From Lachnospiraceae bacterium (GTDB lineage: Bacteria; Bacillota; Clostridia; Lachnospirales; Lachnospiraceae), in NCBI GenBank assembly GCA_017463255.1, contig JAFTPP010000025.1:16557-80556 (forward strand): a DNA stretch of 64,000 nt. Direction: 5' to 3'. A program made the position numbers and the translations under genes. Shown piece after piece: positions 34,268 to 43,068 of the stretch; the stretch's first letter is position 1; each line of letters begins with the position of its first letter. The notes under the pieces were generated by a model. The model saw only the letters and a list, made by a program, of their open reading frames with translations, was not told where the DNA came from and made no database searches.

Positions 34268-34939
34268 ATGGCTTCATGGATGGTACATCTAAGAATTACA
34301 GATCAATTATTGGATAGAATCGGAGAGCTTGCACCCACAGAGTTTGTTGTGGGGAACATCGCGCCGGACAGTGGAGTGCCCAATGAGGATTGGTCCAAGT
34401 TTACTCCCGATTCTGAGACAACCCATTTTAAGAGGAAAGGAATCAATAAGGATAAAGATATCTGCATTGAGGATTACGTGAATGCTTATTTTACTAAGGA
34501 AATGCAGAGAAAGTATGATAAAAAGCAGTATTCTTTTTTCTTAGGATACCTGACACATTTGCTTACGGATATTTTATGGTACAACAATATTGTAACGAAA
34601 ACCCTGGAAAAATATCCTGAAGAATGTGCCAAAGACAGAACTGCTTTCATCTGGACCATAAAGCGTGACTGGTATGATTTGGACCATTTATATCTTGATA
34701 ATCATCCCGATTTCAGGGCATTTGATTTGTATGAAAAAGCGGTGGGATTTGAAAATAAATATATGGATATTTTTCCGGATAATGCATTTGATGACAGGCG
34801 TATCTATATAACGGGATTTTACAGACAGGAAAGAAATGATTTAGACCATGAATACGTATATCTTACAGAGCCTGAAATGGCGAAGTTTGTAGATGAGAGT
34901 GTAGAAACTATTTTAAGTCAGCTTAAGGAAATTCTCTAA
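34268..34939 (+). CDS. Zinc-dependent phospholipase C-like protein
   Basis: The 223-aa protein begins MASWMVHLRITDQLL and has GNIAPDSGVPNEDW and FFLGYLTHLLTDILWY, a pattern of the zinc-dependent phospholipase C/S1-P1 nuclease-like superfamily, where His and Asp residues bind zinc. There is no signal peptide, so a secreted toxin role is unlikely. The actual substrate is unknown. AAGGAGG precedes ATG 34268. Confidence 0.7.
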   Translation: MASWMVHLRITDQLLDRIGELAPTEFVVGNIAPDSGVPNEDWSKFTPDSETTHFKRKGINKDKDICIEDYVNAYFTKEMQRKYDKKQYSFFLGYLTHLLTDILWYNNIVTKTLEKYPEECAKDRTAFIWTIKRDWYDLDHLYLDNHPDFRAFDLYEKAVGFENKYMDIFPDNAFDDRRIYITGFYRQERNDLDHEYVYLTEPEMAKFVDESVETILSQLKEIL

Positions 34940-34960
34940 CAACATAAGAGAGGGCTTTTG

Positions 34961-34990
34961 TTGACGTATGATGAGTCGGAAAGGTATAAT
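34961..34990 (+). promoter_or_regulatory. Promoter of the zinc-ribbon membrane protein gene
   Basis: TTGACG (34961-34966), 18 nt, TATAAT (34985-34990), 34 nt before the start. Confidence 0.65.
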
Positions 34991-35023
34991 GAATAATATA
35001 AAAAATGGAAGGGGCGTGTACAT

Positions 35024-35356
35024 ATGCAAAGTGAATTAGTACTTAAATGGGGCTTGATTATCGGAGGGATTATTCTGGTAATTGTAATAATTATCGCGTG
35101 TGTTGCGTATTTTGTGGGAAAACGGTCGGCAAGGAAGATGCAGGGAGGTATGTATCAGCCTCAGATGATGTCGGGCATGCCGTATCAGCAGAACCCTGTG
35201 TCATACCAACAGATGAATGGGGCACCGTATCAGCAACCAACGAGTGGAGTGCACCAGCCTCAGCCGATGAATGTAAGGTTTTGTGCTCAGTGTGGTAAGC
35301 AGGATATGGAAGGAAAAGCATTTTGTGCTTTTTGCGGCAATCAGTTTATGAACTAG
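35024..35356 (+). CDS. Small membrane protein with zinc ribbon
   Basis: The 110-aa protein has one N-terminal membrane span (about 8-30, IIGGIILVIVIIIACVAYFV), a Gln/Pro/Met/Tyr-rich low-complexity linker (about 40-82) and a C-terminal zinc ribbon with CAQCGKQ and CAFCGNQF. The layout suggests a membrane-anchored adaptor; the partner is unknown. Confidence 0.7.
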   Translation: MQSELVLKWGLIIGGIILVIVIIIACVAYFVGKRSARKMQGGMYQPQMMSGMPYQQNPVSYQQMNGAPYQQPTSGVHQPQPMNVRFCAQCGKQDMEGKAFCAFCGNQFMN

Positions 35357-35428
35357 AGAGAATAAGAGTTAGTAGATGGTATTATGGGGATAACGTAAGG
35401 AACCATAAATGGGCTAAGAGGAAATGGG

Positions 35429-35533
35429 ATGAAGAAGCTTTTTAGATTTCTTAATAAAATTTTGTATTTTATAGTAGCACTGTTGATTATAGCAGTACTC
35501 ATTATATTGTTTTATACGTTGTCCAATCATTAA
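35429..35533 (+). CDS. 34-aa membrane peptide
   Basis: ATG 35429 follows AGAGGAAATGGG. The product has a basic head (MKKLFRFLNK) and one hydrophobic helix (ILYFIVALLIIAVLIILFYT). It lies just before the esterase gene, whose ribosome site follows its stop. The family is not recognised. Confidence 0.5.
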   Translation: MKKLFRFLNKILYFIVALLIIAVLIILFYTLSNH

Positions 35534-35551
35534 ACGAAAGGAATCATTATT

Positions 35552-36760
35552 ATGAAATTATTCAAAAAACTAATTCTTATGGCGATTATTTTGATGCTTG
35601 CAGTTACATTATTTGCCTGTGCGAAAGATGACAACAATACATCCGTGGATGATAATGCAGAAAATAAGCAGGAAGAAGTAGTGGAAACTGTACCAAGTGA
35701 TAAAACATTTGCACCTACCGATGCATATGTAAAAAAACTTGGCCGTACCCATGAACAGGATGAAACGCTTTGGATGGTTCATTCGGGAACAGGAGCAGAG
35801 TTCTCTTTTGTCGGAACCAAAGCCACCATTACCATAAAACCGGACAGCCAGCTTAATTCCGGTGTAGACGGACAGGCAAGAGTGGCAATCTATGTAAATG
35901 GAGAGCGGGTTGTCGATGATATGATTAATAAGCTTGAAAAGACATTTACAGTGTTTGAAAGTGAAGAACCAACAGAGTGTATCGTTACTATTGTTAAGCT
36001 GTCGGAGGCGGTAAATTCAACAGCTGGTATCTCTAAGATTGAAGTTACTTCCCTTGGAAATATTAAGCCTACTGAGAATAAGGAAAAACTGATTGAGTTC
36101 ATAGGTGATTCCATTACCTGTGGTTACGGAGTAGATGATGAAAACAGAGACCATCATTTTTCTACAACCACAGAGGATGTAACGAAAACCTATGCATATA
36201 AAACAGCCAAGGCATTAGAAGCAGATTATAGCATGGTATCCTTTAGCGGATACGGAATAGTGTCAGGCTATTCGGGGGATGGCAGTAAGGTTTCAGAACA
36301 GACTCTTCCCCAGTATTATGACAAGTTAGGTTTTTCTTATGGCGCATACATGGGAACATACTATGCTCAAGATGTGGAGTGGGATTTTACTAAGCGTCAA
36401 CCGGATGTTATCGTGATTAACTTGGGAACGAACGATAACAGTTATGTAAAAGGTGCAAAAGATAAAAAGCAGGAATACGTTACAGAATATGTAGAATTTT
36501 TAAAGAAAGTCCGTGAAAAAAATCCAAATGCCACCATTATATGTACTTTGGGAATCATGGGCAGTGAATTATATTCATCCATTACAACGGCAGTGGATAA
36601 TTATCAGACAGAGACCGGTGATACCAATGTATACACCATGAAGTTTGCTACCCAAGATCAGGCTGATGGAATTGCAGCGGACTGGCATCCCACAGAAGCA
36701 ACCCATCAAAAGGCAGCAGATAAACTGACGGCTGAAATTAAAACGATTATGGGTTGGTAA
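35552..36760 (+). CDS. Lipoprotein SGNH acetyl esterase, CE2-type
   Basis: The 402-aa protein has a lipoprotein signal peptide (lipobox LFAC, Cys23), an N-terminal beta-sandwich (about 50-170) and an SGNH hydrolase domain (about 175-402) with block I IEFIGDSITCGYG, the GYGIVSGYSG segment, NLGTNDNSY and the Asp/His of DWHPTEATHQ. The sandwich-then-SGNH order is that of carbohydrate esterase family 2, which removes acetyl groups from xylan or glucomannan. It would act with the secreted glycosidases of this window. AAAGGAA precedes ATG 35552. Confidence 0.85.
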   Translation: MKLFKKLILMAIILMLAVTLFACAKDDNNTSVDDNAENKQEEVVETVPSDKTFAPTDAYVKKLGRTHEQDETLWMVHSGTGAEFSFVGTKATITIKPDSQLNSGVDGQARVAIYVNGERVVDDMINKLEKTFTVFESEEPTECIVTIVKLSEAVNSTAGISKIEVTSLGNIKPTENKEKLIEFIGDSITCGYGVDDENRDHHFSTTTEDVTKTYAYKTAKALEADYSMVSFSGYGIVSGYSGDGSKVSEQTLPQYYDKLGFSYGAYMGTYYAQDVEWDFTKRQPDVIVINLGTNDNSYVKGAKDKKQEYVTEYVEFLKKVREKNPNATIICTLGIMGSELYSSITTAVDNYQTETGDTNVYTMKFATQDQADGIAADWHPTEATHQKAADKLTAEIKTIMGW

Positions 36761-36770
36761 GAATAGCGTG

Positions 36771-36803
36771 AAAGGCGGGTATGAACGTACCCGCCTTTTA
36801 TTA
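36771..36803 (+). terminator. Terminator after the CE2-type esterase
   Basis: AAAGGCGGGTA pairs perfectly with TACCCGCCTTT across a short loop, then TTATTAT. It can also serve the convergent gene at 36817. Confidence 0.88.
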
Positions 36804-36816
36804 TCTAAGAGAGATA

Positions 36817-37335
36817 TTAATCAAATGAAAAAACAAGAAGGTAATCATAGACATATCCCTCAATGGTATAGTGATAAGTCCTTTCGTCCGTGGTAATAGT
36901 TCCCTCACAGTGTTTATCCATAATATCTTTCGTAATATTTATTTTTTGGGAAGCGGCTTTTAAATAAATCTTGTCATTTTCCCATGTAACTGTGGCATCT
37001 AACAATTCACTTCCTACATAATCATTGCAGGTGTATCCTATATCTCCAATTGGTTTGTAAGAAGGGTCTTTTAGTACAAAATTGGAAAAACCGGAAATTT
37101 GGAAACGAGGTTCGTGCTTTATAATGATTTCATGTTTTATCGTTTCCGGTTTGGGTAATGCCTGCACGAAAATATTTCCGGATATTAAAAAGATGCAGGC
37201 AGCCGCAGCGATAGTACTTATTTTTCGCATTTTAAATGACTTGCGTTTGGCAGAAGGGCTCATAGCCTTGACAGTATTTTTTAACGTATCTGAGGCGTGA
37301 ACAAGATTTAATGTATCTTTATATAGCTCTTTCAT
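36817..37335 (-). CDS. Putative anti-sigma factor membrane protein
   Basis: The 172-aa protein has a cytosolic head (1-40, Lys-rich before the membrane), one span (about 42-60, ISTIAAAACIFLISGNIFVQ) and an outer domain of about 110 residues. Its start overlaps the ECF sigma gene by 4 nt and the layout is that of a sigma-anti-sigma pair. No zinc anti-sigma (HxxxCxxC) motif is visible, so the assignment rests on position and topology. Confidence 0.6.
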   Translation of the reverse strand: MKELYKDTLNLVHASDTLKNTVKAMSPSAKRKSFKMRKISTIAAAACIFLISGNIFVQALPKPETIKHEIIIKHEPRFQISGFSNFVLKDPSYKPIGDIGYTCNDYVGSELLDATVTWENDKIYLKAASQKINITKDIMDKHCEGTITTDERTYHYTIEGYVYDYLLVFSFD

Positions 37336-37799
37336 TCTAAATCCTCCTTTAATTGCAGTTTCAGTTGTTTGCGCGCTCTCATAAGACGGGTCTGTACATT
37401 TGTTTCAGAGATATTTAGCAAAGCAGCTATTTCATTTACATGGTATCCTTCGTAATAGTATAAATGCAGGACGATACTGTATTTGGAGGGAAGCTTCATA
37501 ACGCTTTCAAATAAATCTTTTTGCTCATTTGGTACTGCTTCGACATCACATTCCAATAATTCAATAGAGGTAACATTTTTGCGCCAGAATGATTTCCAGA
37601 TATCTTTGCATTCGTTAATTGCTACGCGGATTAGCCAGTGACGTATGTGTTTTTCATCAGAAAAATCCGGGTTGGTACGCAACAGTTTGACAAAGGTGTT
37701 CTGGACAACGTCCTCGGCATCCTCTTTGTTTTTACAGTAGCTGAGCGCGGTTCTGTATACAATGTCTACGTATTTGTCTGCTATTTCGTCATAATTCAT
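37332..37799 (-). CDS. ECF (sigma-70 family) RNA polymerase sigma factor
   Basis: The 155-aa protein has region 2 (DKYVDIVYRTALSYCKNKED, then AEDVVQNTFVKLL) and region 4 (LPSKYSIVLHLYYYEGYHVN, ISETNVQTRLMRARKQLKL). It is the usual size of an ECF factor. It is translated just before a membrane protein that probably holds it inactive. The upstream intergenic region (37800-37893) may carry its own promoter but no clear ECF box was recognised. Confidence 0.9.
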   Translation of the reverse strand: MNYDEIADKYVDIVYRTALSYCKNKEDAEDVVQNTFVKLLRTNPDFSDEKHIRHWLIRVAINECKDIWKSFWRKNVTSIELLECDVEAVPNEQKDLFESVMKLPSKYSIVLHLYYYEGYHVNEIAALLNISETNVQTRLMRARKQLKLQLKEDLE

Positions 37800-37893
37800 C
37801 TTTTGTATACATTCCCTTCTTATGTGTTATTAAAGGCCTTCTCCTATAACACGATTGTAATCTTTAAAATATCACACGAAAAGAGAAATTATT

Positions 37894-38844
37894 TTACAAA
37901 CATTTCAATAATTCATTAAAAACCGGTTTAAGCCGTTCGTCACTTAATCCGAAATCCATTTCTTTATAGCTCCAGGCACATCTTGAAATACCATATTTCT
38001 CAAAAATACTGTTAATATCCTTATACCACCTTAATGTATCTTCAGGAGATACTCTATCGATAACGCCGTATTCACCACAGTAGAGGACGGTGTTGTTTTT
38101 CTTGGCGGTTTCTAAGGCAGAAGCAAAGAAATCCTCAAAGAATTCAGGAGAAAGCCTACTTTCTTCATAACTCATTCGGGCATCCGGATTAATCTTATCT
38201 GTCCAAGTAGCCCCCTGATGGGTAAAAAGTAATGATTCATAGCAGTGGAAATTATAAACTACCTTATCATCATATGGTTTTGCCAAGTCTTTTACAGCCG
38301 AAGCGCAGTTGTTGTTGTAGCTTCCTATGAGAATCAGGGTATCCGGTGCAAAAACACGGATTCGTCTGATACATTCATTAGATAGCCTGTTCCATACATC
38401 AATATAGCTTTGTTCAGTCACTTCATTTAATAGTTCAAAGGCAACAGTGTCAGCATATTTTCCATACCTGCGGGCAATTTCTTCCCAAAGAAGTAAAAAA
38501 CGTTCCTGTAGCTTTTTACTTTCAAAGAACCCATCTTCTTTTTCCCCGAAGTCAAAAGAAAATCCGGCTGTTTTATGAAGGTCAAGAACTAAGTTTAAAT
38601 GAAATTCCTGACACCATTCAATGGCCTTATCAATTCTTGCAAAACCATCCTCTTTGTAGTCATTTGTATCATTTTCAAGAACATTATAATCAATGGGAAG
38701 CCTTACATGATCAACACTCCAGGTCGCTATTTTTGCAATATCCTGCTTAGTAATAAAATTGTCCAGTCTGTCCTTGCTGTAGTCACATTGAGAAAGCCAA
38801 CCTCCCAAATTGACCCCTTTATAAAATCCCTTACTCTTTAACAT
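37894..38844 (-). CDS. Cytoplasmic GH5 glycosidase
   Basis: The 316-aa protein is a GH5 TIM barrel without a signal peptide (starts MLKSKGFYKGVNLGGWLSQC). Acid/base is in VAFELLNEVTEQ, nucleophile in VLYCGEYGVIDR, with DHVRLPIDYNV and DLHKTAG as further family features. It probably hydrolyses imported beta-glucan or gluco-oligosaccharides. It is distinct from the secreted 625-aa GH5 at 14893. CGAGG precedes ATG. Confidence 0.9.
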   Translation of the reverse strand: MLKSKGFYKGVNLGGWLSQCDYSKDRLDNFITKQDIAKIATWSVDHVRLPIDYNVLENDTNDYKEDGFARIDKAIEWCQEFHLNLVLDLHKTAGFSFDFGEKEDGFFESKKLQERFLLLWEEIARRYGKYADTVAFELLNEVTEQSYIDVWNRLSNECIRRIRVFAPDTLILIGSYNNNCASAVKDLAKPYDDKVVYNFHCYESLLFTHQGATWTDKINPDARMSYEESRLSPEFFEDFFASALETAKKNNTVLYCGEYGVIDRVSPEDTLRWYKDINSIFEKYGISRCAWSYKEMDFGLSDERLKPVFNELLKCL

Positions 38845-39088
38845 ATCTTTGTACCTCGTAATATATAGTAGTAGTGTTTATTGACCCTCTCCAAGGTCCG
38901 AATAGATTATGAGCTTACTATGCCATGTCAAAGAAGAATAAAATATTAAAAATATGGCTTTTATATCACATTTTTGTTGTAACTGTAGAAATAATATGGC
39001 AACATATTGATATAAATAGCAAAAGATAGACATTTGCCGACTTATGGTTAGAATATAATCAAAGAAAACAGATGCGGAGGATGTACAG
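38845..39088. promoter_or_regulatory. Divergent intergenic region between GH5 and GH16
   Basis: This 244-bp A/T-rich spacer separates the divergent GH5 and GH16 genes. AATATGGC occurs twice (38951-38958 and 38993-39000) exactly 42 bp, about four turns, apart. A minus-strand TTGACA lies near 38930. A TAGAAT/TATAAT-like -10 lies near 39050 for the GH16 gene. The AraC regulator encoded at 39946 is a candidate binder (inference). Confidence 0.35.
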
Positions 39089-39919
39089 ATGAAAAATAGA
39101 AACAAATGTTTAACCACTTTAGTATCAGTTATGCTAATGACAACACTGGTTGTCGGATGTGGTTCCCTGGAAGACAAAGAAAACGCTTCTGTGTTAGAAG
39201 GCAACGTCTCAGGGGAAACTAATAAGGATATTTCACAAGATGATTCAGAGGAAGATAGTATGAAAGAAGGTTCAGTCCATGTAGATTTTGCAGATGGAAA
39301 ACCGGAAGGCTTTGAAGCTGCAAATGGTTGGTGCAACGGAAGTATGTTTAATGTTACATGGCGCAATAGTAATGTTACATTTAACGATAGTAAAATGCAG
39401 TTAATCATAGACAAGGATGCAGTGCCTTCAAACGGTGTGCCTTATTCGGGAGGAGAATTCCGTAGTAAAGATTATTATGGCTATGGAAGATACGAAGTCA
39501 GTATGAAAGCCATTAAGAATGATGGCGTGGTTTCTTCCTTTTTTACCTACACGGGCCCTTCGGACAATAACCCATGGGATGAAATTGACGTAGAGATACT
39601 TGGTAAGGATACCACGAAGGTGCAGTTTAATTATTTTACAGACAGTCAGGGCAATCATGAATATATGCATGATTTAGGCTTTGATGCCTCTGAAAGCTTT
39701 CATACTTATGCGTTTGAATGGCATAAAGACAAAATTGTGTGGTTCGTAGATGGTGTAGAAGTACATAGTGCTACGCAGAATATTCCGGTTACGAAAGGCA
39801 AGATTATGATGAATGCATGGTGTGGAACAGGGGTTGATGGATGGCTGAATGCCTTTGATGATACGAATGTTCCATTAACTGCAGAATATGAATGGATTAA
39901 GTTTACTCCGTTTGAGTAA
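39089..39919 (+). CDS. Lipoprotein GH16 beta-glucanase
   Basis: The 276-aa protein has a lipoprotein signal (VVGC lipobox, Cys25), an acidic linker, and a GH16 jelly roll (about 65-276). The catalytic motif NPWDEIDVEILG (E-I-D-x-E) is intact at about residues 160-170, with FHTYAFEWHKDKIVWFVDGV downstream, typical of lichenases and laminarinases. It should cut mixed-linkage or 1,3-beta-glucan at the surface. GCGGAGG precedes ATG. The AraC regulator follows 26 nt later. Confidence 0.92.
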   Translation: MKNRNKCLTTLVSVMLMTTLVVGCGSLEDKENASVLEGNVSGETNKDISQDDSEEDSMKEGSVHVDFADGKPEGFEAANGWCNGSMFNVTWRNSNVTFNDSKMQLIIDKDAVPSNGVPYSGGEFRSKDYYGYGRYEVSMKAIKNDGVVSSFFTYTGPSDNNPWDEIDVEILGKDTTKVQFNYFTDSQGNHEYMHDLGFDASESFHTYAFEWHKDKIVWFVDGVEVHSATQNIPVTKGKIMMNAWCGTGVDGWLNAFDDTNVPLTAEYEWIKFTPFE

Positions 39920-39945
39920 CGAACGGATAATTATGGGGTGTTTGA

Positions 39946-40674
39946 ATGAATATTGAAAGAAAGCTTTCTCATGTAGAGTTTTTGAATCGTGAATATAATG
40001 TTTCCCATCTTGCGTATGAGCGCGAAATGGCTTTTTTTAACAGTATCAAACAGGGCAATATTGATGAAATGCGAAGGCTATTTAAGGCGCTTAACAGTGA
40101 AGAACTTGGAAGACTGAGTGACGATAATTTGCGTAATCTGAAATATCATCTTATTATAACGGTGGCATTTATTACCCGATATTGCATTGAGGGTGGTATG
40201 GAAATGGAGATTGCGTATAACTTAAGTGATATTAATGTGCGTAACATTGATAAGTGCCGCTCAGAGGATGAAATTCACATGCTTCATGGTGAAATAGTAA
40301 ATGATTATACGAAACGGATGCACGATATTCGAAAAGAAAACCTGTATCCGAAAGCAATCACCATTTGCCTTGATTATATTTACGATAATCTTCACACTAA
40401 GATTACGTTAGAAAAGCTTTCAAAAGTAACCGGATTAAGTAGCACTTACTTATCCAAGTTGTTTCACAAGGAAGTAGGAATAACAATTTCCGGATATATT
40501 ACCCAAAAACGTGTGAAAGCAGCCGAAAACATGTTAAAATATTCGGAGTACTCCATTATAGAGATTGCAGAATATCTCTGTTTTGGTACAGAAAGCCACT
40601 TTATTCAGGTGTTTAAAAAACATGTGGGATATACACCCGGATACTACCGGGCAAAGTTTTTCAGAGTAAAATAA
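39946..40674 (+). CDS. AraC family transcriptional regulator
   Basis: The 242-aa protein has an N-terminal unclassified region (about 1-135) and a C-terminal double helix-turn-helix (about 140-240): KITLEKLSKVTGLSSTYLSK and YSIIEIAEYLCFGTESHFIQ with VFKKHVGYTPGYYR. It lacks an obvious cupin sugar pocket. Position right after GH16 suggests control of that gene or the divergent GH5 (inference). Confidence 0.9.
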   Translation: MNIERKLSHVEFLNREYNVSHLAYEREMAFFNSIKQGNIDEMRRLFKALNSEELGRLSDDNLRNLKYHLIITVAFITRYCIEGGMEMEIAYNLSDINVRNIDKCRSEDEIHMLHGEIVNDYTKRMHDIRKENLYPKAITICLDYIYDNLHTKITLEKLSKVTGLSSTYLSKLFHKEVGITISGYITQKRVKAAENMLKYSEYSIIEIAEYLCFGTESHFIQVFKKHVGYTPGYYRAKFFRVK

Positions 40675-40695
40675 ATTGGGAAAGGATGACGCATA

Positions 40696-41625
40696 ATGGC
40701 TAATATTTATACATCAGTAACACAACTCATCGGAAGGACGCCTCTTTTAGAGCTTACCCATATAGAAACCCAGTATTGTTTGGAAGCAAAGATTCTTGCC
40801 AAATTAGAATATTTGAATCCTGCAGGTTCCATTAAGGACAGAGTTGCATTGGCAATGATAGAAGATGCAGAAAGAAGCGGTAAGTTAAAAACCGGTTCTG
40901 TTATTATTGAGCCGACTTCAGGAAATACGGGAATTGGACTTGCAAGCGTTGCAACAGCCAAGGGATACAGATGCATTATTGTTATGCCGGACACAATGTC
41001 TGAGGAAAGAAGAAAATTCATTAAGGCTTATGGCGCCGAATTAATGCTTACAGACGGCTCGAAAGGGATGGCAGGAGCTATTGCAAAAGCTGAGGAGCTT
41101 GCTAAAGAGATTCCCGATAGCTTTATTCCGGGACAGTTCACCAATCCTGAGAACCCGGCAATGCACTTTGCTACAACAGGTCCTGAGATTTATTCTGATA
41201 CTGATGGAAAAGTAGATATAGTAGTTGCCGGCGCAGGAACAGGAGGAACGATTACAGGAATTGGGAAATACTTAAAGCTTAAAAATCCTAAGATTCAGGT
41301 GGTTGCGGTAGAGCCCGCTACTTCGTCGGTTCTATCAGGGAAAAAAGCAGGAGCTCACGGACTTCAGGGAATTGGCGCAGGATTTATTCCGGACATTTTG
41401 GATACCAAGGTGTATGACAAGGTAATTCCTGTAAGCGATGAGGATGCTTATGAAAAAGGAAGATTAATCGGACAGATGGAAGGAATTCTTGTGGGAATTA
41501 CATCCGGTGCAGCATTACATGCAGCCATGGAGCTTGCCAAAAAAGAAGAGAACAGAAATAAGAATATTGTGGTAGTTTTTCCTGATTCAGGGGACCGTTA
41601 TCTTTCTACTCCAATGTTTGAATAA
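40696..41625 (+). CDS. cysK: Cysteine synthase (O-acetylserine sulfhydrylase), copy 1
   Basis: The 309-aa PLP fold-type II enzyme has the Schiff-base lysine in [40 protein letters not shown] for phosphate binding and the C-terminal VVVFPDSGDRYLST. It makes cysteine from O-acetylserine and sulfide. It closely resembles the protein at 43069 (same length within one residue, most motifs identical), so the two are paralogues. GGAAAGG precedes ATG 40696. Confidence 0.93.
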   Translation: MANIYTSVTQLIGRTPLLELTHIETQYCLEAKILAKLEYLNPAGSIKDRVALAMIEDAERSGKLKTGSVIIEPTSGNTGIGLASVATAKGYRCIIVMPDTMSEERRKFIKAYGAELMLTDGSKGMAGAIAKAEELAKEIPDSFIPGQFTNPENPAMHFATTGPEIYSDTDGKVDIVVAGAGTGGTITGIGKYLKLKNPKIQVVAVEPATSSVLSGKKAGAHGLQGIGAGFIPDILDTKVYDKVIPVSDEDAYEKGRLIGQMEGILVGITSGAALHAAMELAKKEENRNKNIVVVFPDSGDRYLSTPMFE

Positions 41626-41633
41626 ACGATAGA

Positions 41634-41669
41634 AATAGAGTAACTGTTTTGGCAGTTATTCTATTTTTT
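41634..41669 (+). terminator. Terminator after cysK copy 1
   Basis: AATAGAGTAACTG pairs with CAGTTATTCTATT (one wobble), followed by TTTTTC. Confidence 0.85.
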
Positions 41670-41674
41670 CACCT

Positions 41675-41742
41675 ATTTACCTATTGACATGGTAGGTAAA
41701 TGGAGTTATACTCACACCAACATACAGAAATGGTAGGTAAAT
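41675..41742 (+). promoter_or_regulatory. Promoter with repeated TAGGTAAAT operator
   Basis: TTGACA (41684-41689), 17 nt, TATACT (41707-41712) form a near-ideal promoter. A perfect 9-bp dyad, ATTTACCTA (41675-41683) and TAGGTAAAT (41693-41701), encloses the -35. TGGTAGGTAAAT recurs at 41731-41742 before the ribosome site. A repressor bound here would block transcription; the Rrf2 regulator at 44092 is the candidate (inference). Confidence 0.7.
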
Positions 41743-41760
41743 AGAAAGGAGTATTGGCCT

Positions 41761-43047
41761 ATGAGTATAAATAATTATCGGTTTGAAACACTTCAACTTC
41801 ATGTAGGACAGGAAACATCGGACCCGGTAACAGGTGCAAGAGCTGTGCCGATTTACCAGACAACATCCTATGTTTTTCATGATTCAGCCCATGCGGCGGC
41901 AAGATTCGGTCTTGAAGATTCGGGAAATATTTACGGGAGACTTACCAATTCAACTCAGGATGTGTTGGAAAAAAGAATTGCGGCTTTAGAAGGTGGCGTT
42001 GCAGCACTTGCCTTGGCTTCCGGAGCAGCGGCTATTACCTATACCATACAGGCGTTGGCAAAAAATGGAGACCATATCATAGCACAAAAAACCATCTATG
42101 GGGGAAGCTATAACTTATTGGCACATACTTTACCGTTATACGGAATTCATACAACCTTTGTAAATGCCCACGATTTAGAGGAAGTTGAAAAAGCGATTCA
42201 GCCAAATACCAAGGCAATTTATTTAGAAACCTTGGGAAATCCCAATGCAGACATACCGGATATTGATGCCATTGCAGAGCTTGCACATAAGCATGGATTA
42301 CCTCTTGTAATCGATAATACCTTTGGAACGCCCTATCTGATCCGTCCTATTGAGCATGGTGCAGATATTGTAGTTCATTCTGCTACCAAGTTTATCGGTG
42401 GTCATGGTACAACATTAGGCGGCATCATTGTGGATTCCGGCAAGTTTGATTGGAAGGCAGGCGGAAAATATCCTCAGATAGCAGAACCTAATCCCAGTTA
42501 TCATGGAGTGTCCTTTGTGGATGCAGTAGGAGCAGCAGCCTTTGTAACCTATGTGAGAGCAATACTTCTTCGTGATACGGGAGCCACATTATCTCCATTT
42601 AATGCATTCCTGCTATTACAAGGAGTGGAAACATTATCCTTAAGATTAGAGCGTCATGTGGAAAATACCAAGAAGGTGGTAGACTTTTTAGCTTCGCATC
42701 CATTGGTGGAGAAGGTAAATCACCCATCGTTGTCAGGACACCCGGACAATGCTCTATATAATAAGTATTTTCCAAAGGGAGGAGCTACTATTTTTACCTT
42801 TGAAATCAAAGGAGGTAAAAAGGAAGCGCACAAATTCATTGACAGCTTGCATATTTTTTCACTTTTGGCAAATGTTGCGGACGTAAAGAGTCTGGTGATT
42901 CATCCGGCAACGACAACGCATTCGCAGTTAAGTGCAGAAGAATTAGAGGAGCAGGGAATCAGACAAAATACTATAAGATTATCCATTGGTACGGAGCATA
43001 TTGATGATATCATCGAGGATTTAGCACAGGCATTTGAACAGATATAA
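41761..43047 (+). CDS. metY: O-acetylhomoserine sulfhydrylase (MetY type)
   Basis: The 428-aa Cys/Met-metabolism PLP enzyme begins NNYRFETLQLHVGQE, has YGRLTNSTQDVLEKRIAALE, the PLP lysine in IVVHSATKFIGGHGT, and VKSLVIHPATTTHSQLSAEE near the end. The 420-430-aa length and the TTHSQL block are typical of MetY/O-acetylhomoserine aminocarboxypropyltransferase, which makes homocysteine (or methionine) from O-acetylhomoserine and sulfide (or methanethiol). It leads an operon with cysK copy 2. Confidence 0.9.
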   Translation: MSINNYRFETLQLHVGQETSDPVTGARAVPIYQTTSYVFHDSAHAAARFGLEDSGNIYGRLTNSTQDVLEKRIAALEGGVAALALASGAAAITYTIQALAKNGDHIIAQKTIYGGSYNLLAHTLPLYGIHTTFVNAHDLEEVEKAIQPNTKAIYLETLGNPNADIPDIDAIAELAHKHGLPLVIDNTFGTPYLIRPIEHGADIVVHSATKFIGGHGTTLGGIIVDSGKFDWKAGGKYPQIAEPNPSYHGVSFVDAVGAAAFVTYVRAILLRDTGATLSPFNAFLLLQGVETLSLRLERHVENTKKVVDFLASHPLVEKVNHPSLSGHPDNALYNKYFPKGGATIFTFEIKGGKKEAHKFIDSLHIFSLLANVADVKSLVIHPATTTHSQLSAEELEEQGIRQNTIRLSIGTEHIDDIIEDLAQAFEQI

Positions 43048-43068
43048 GGAATGATAGGAGGCATTATT

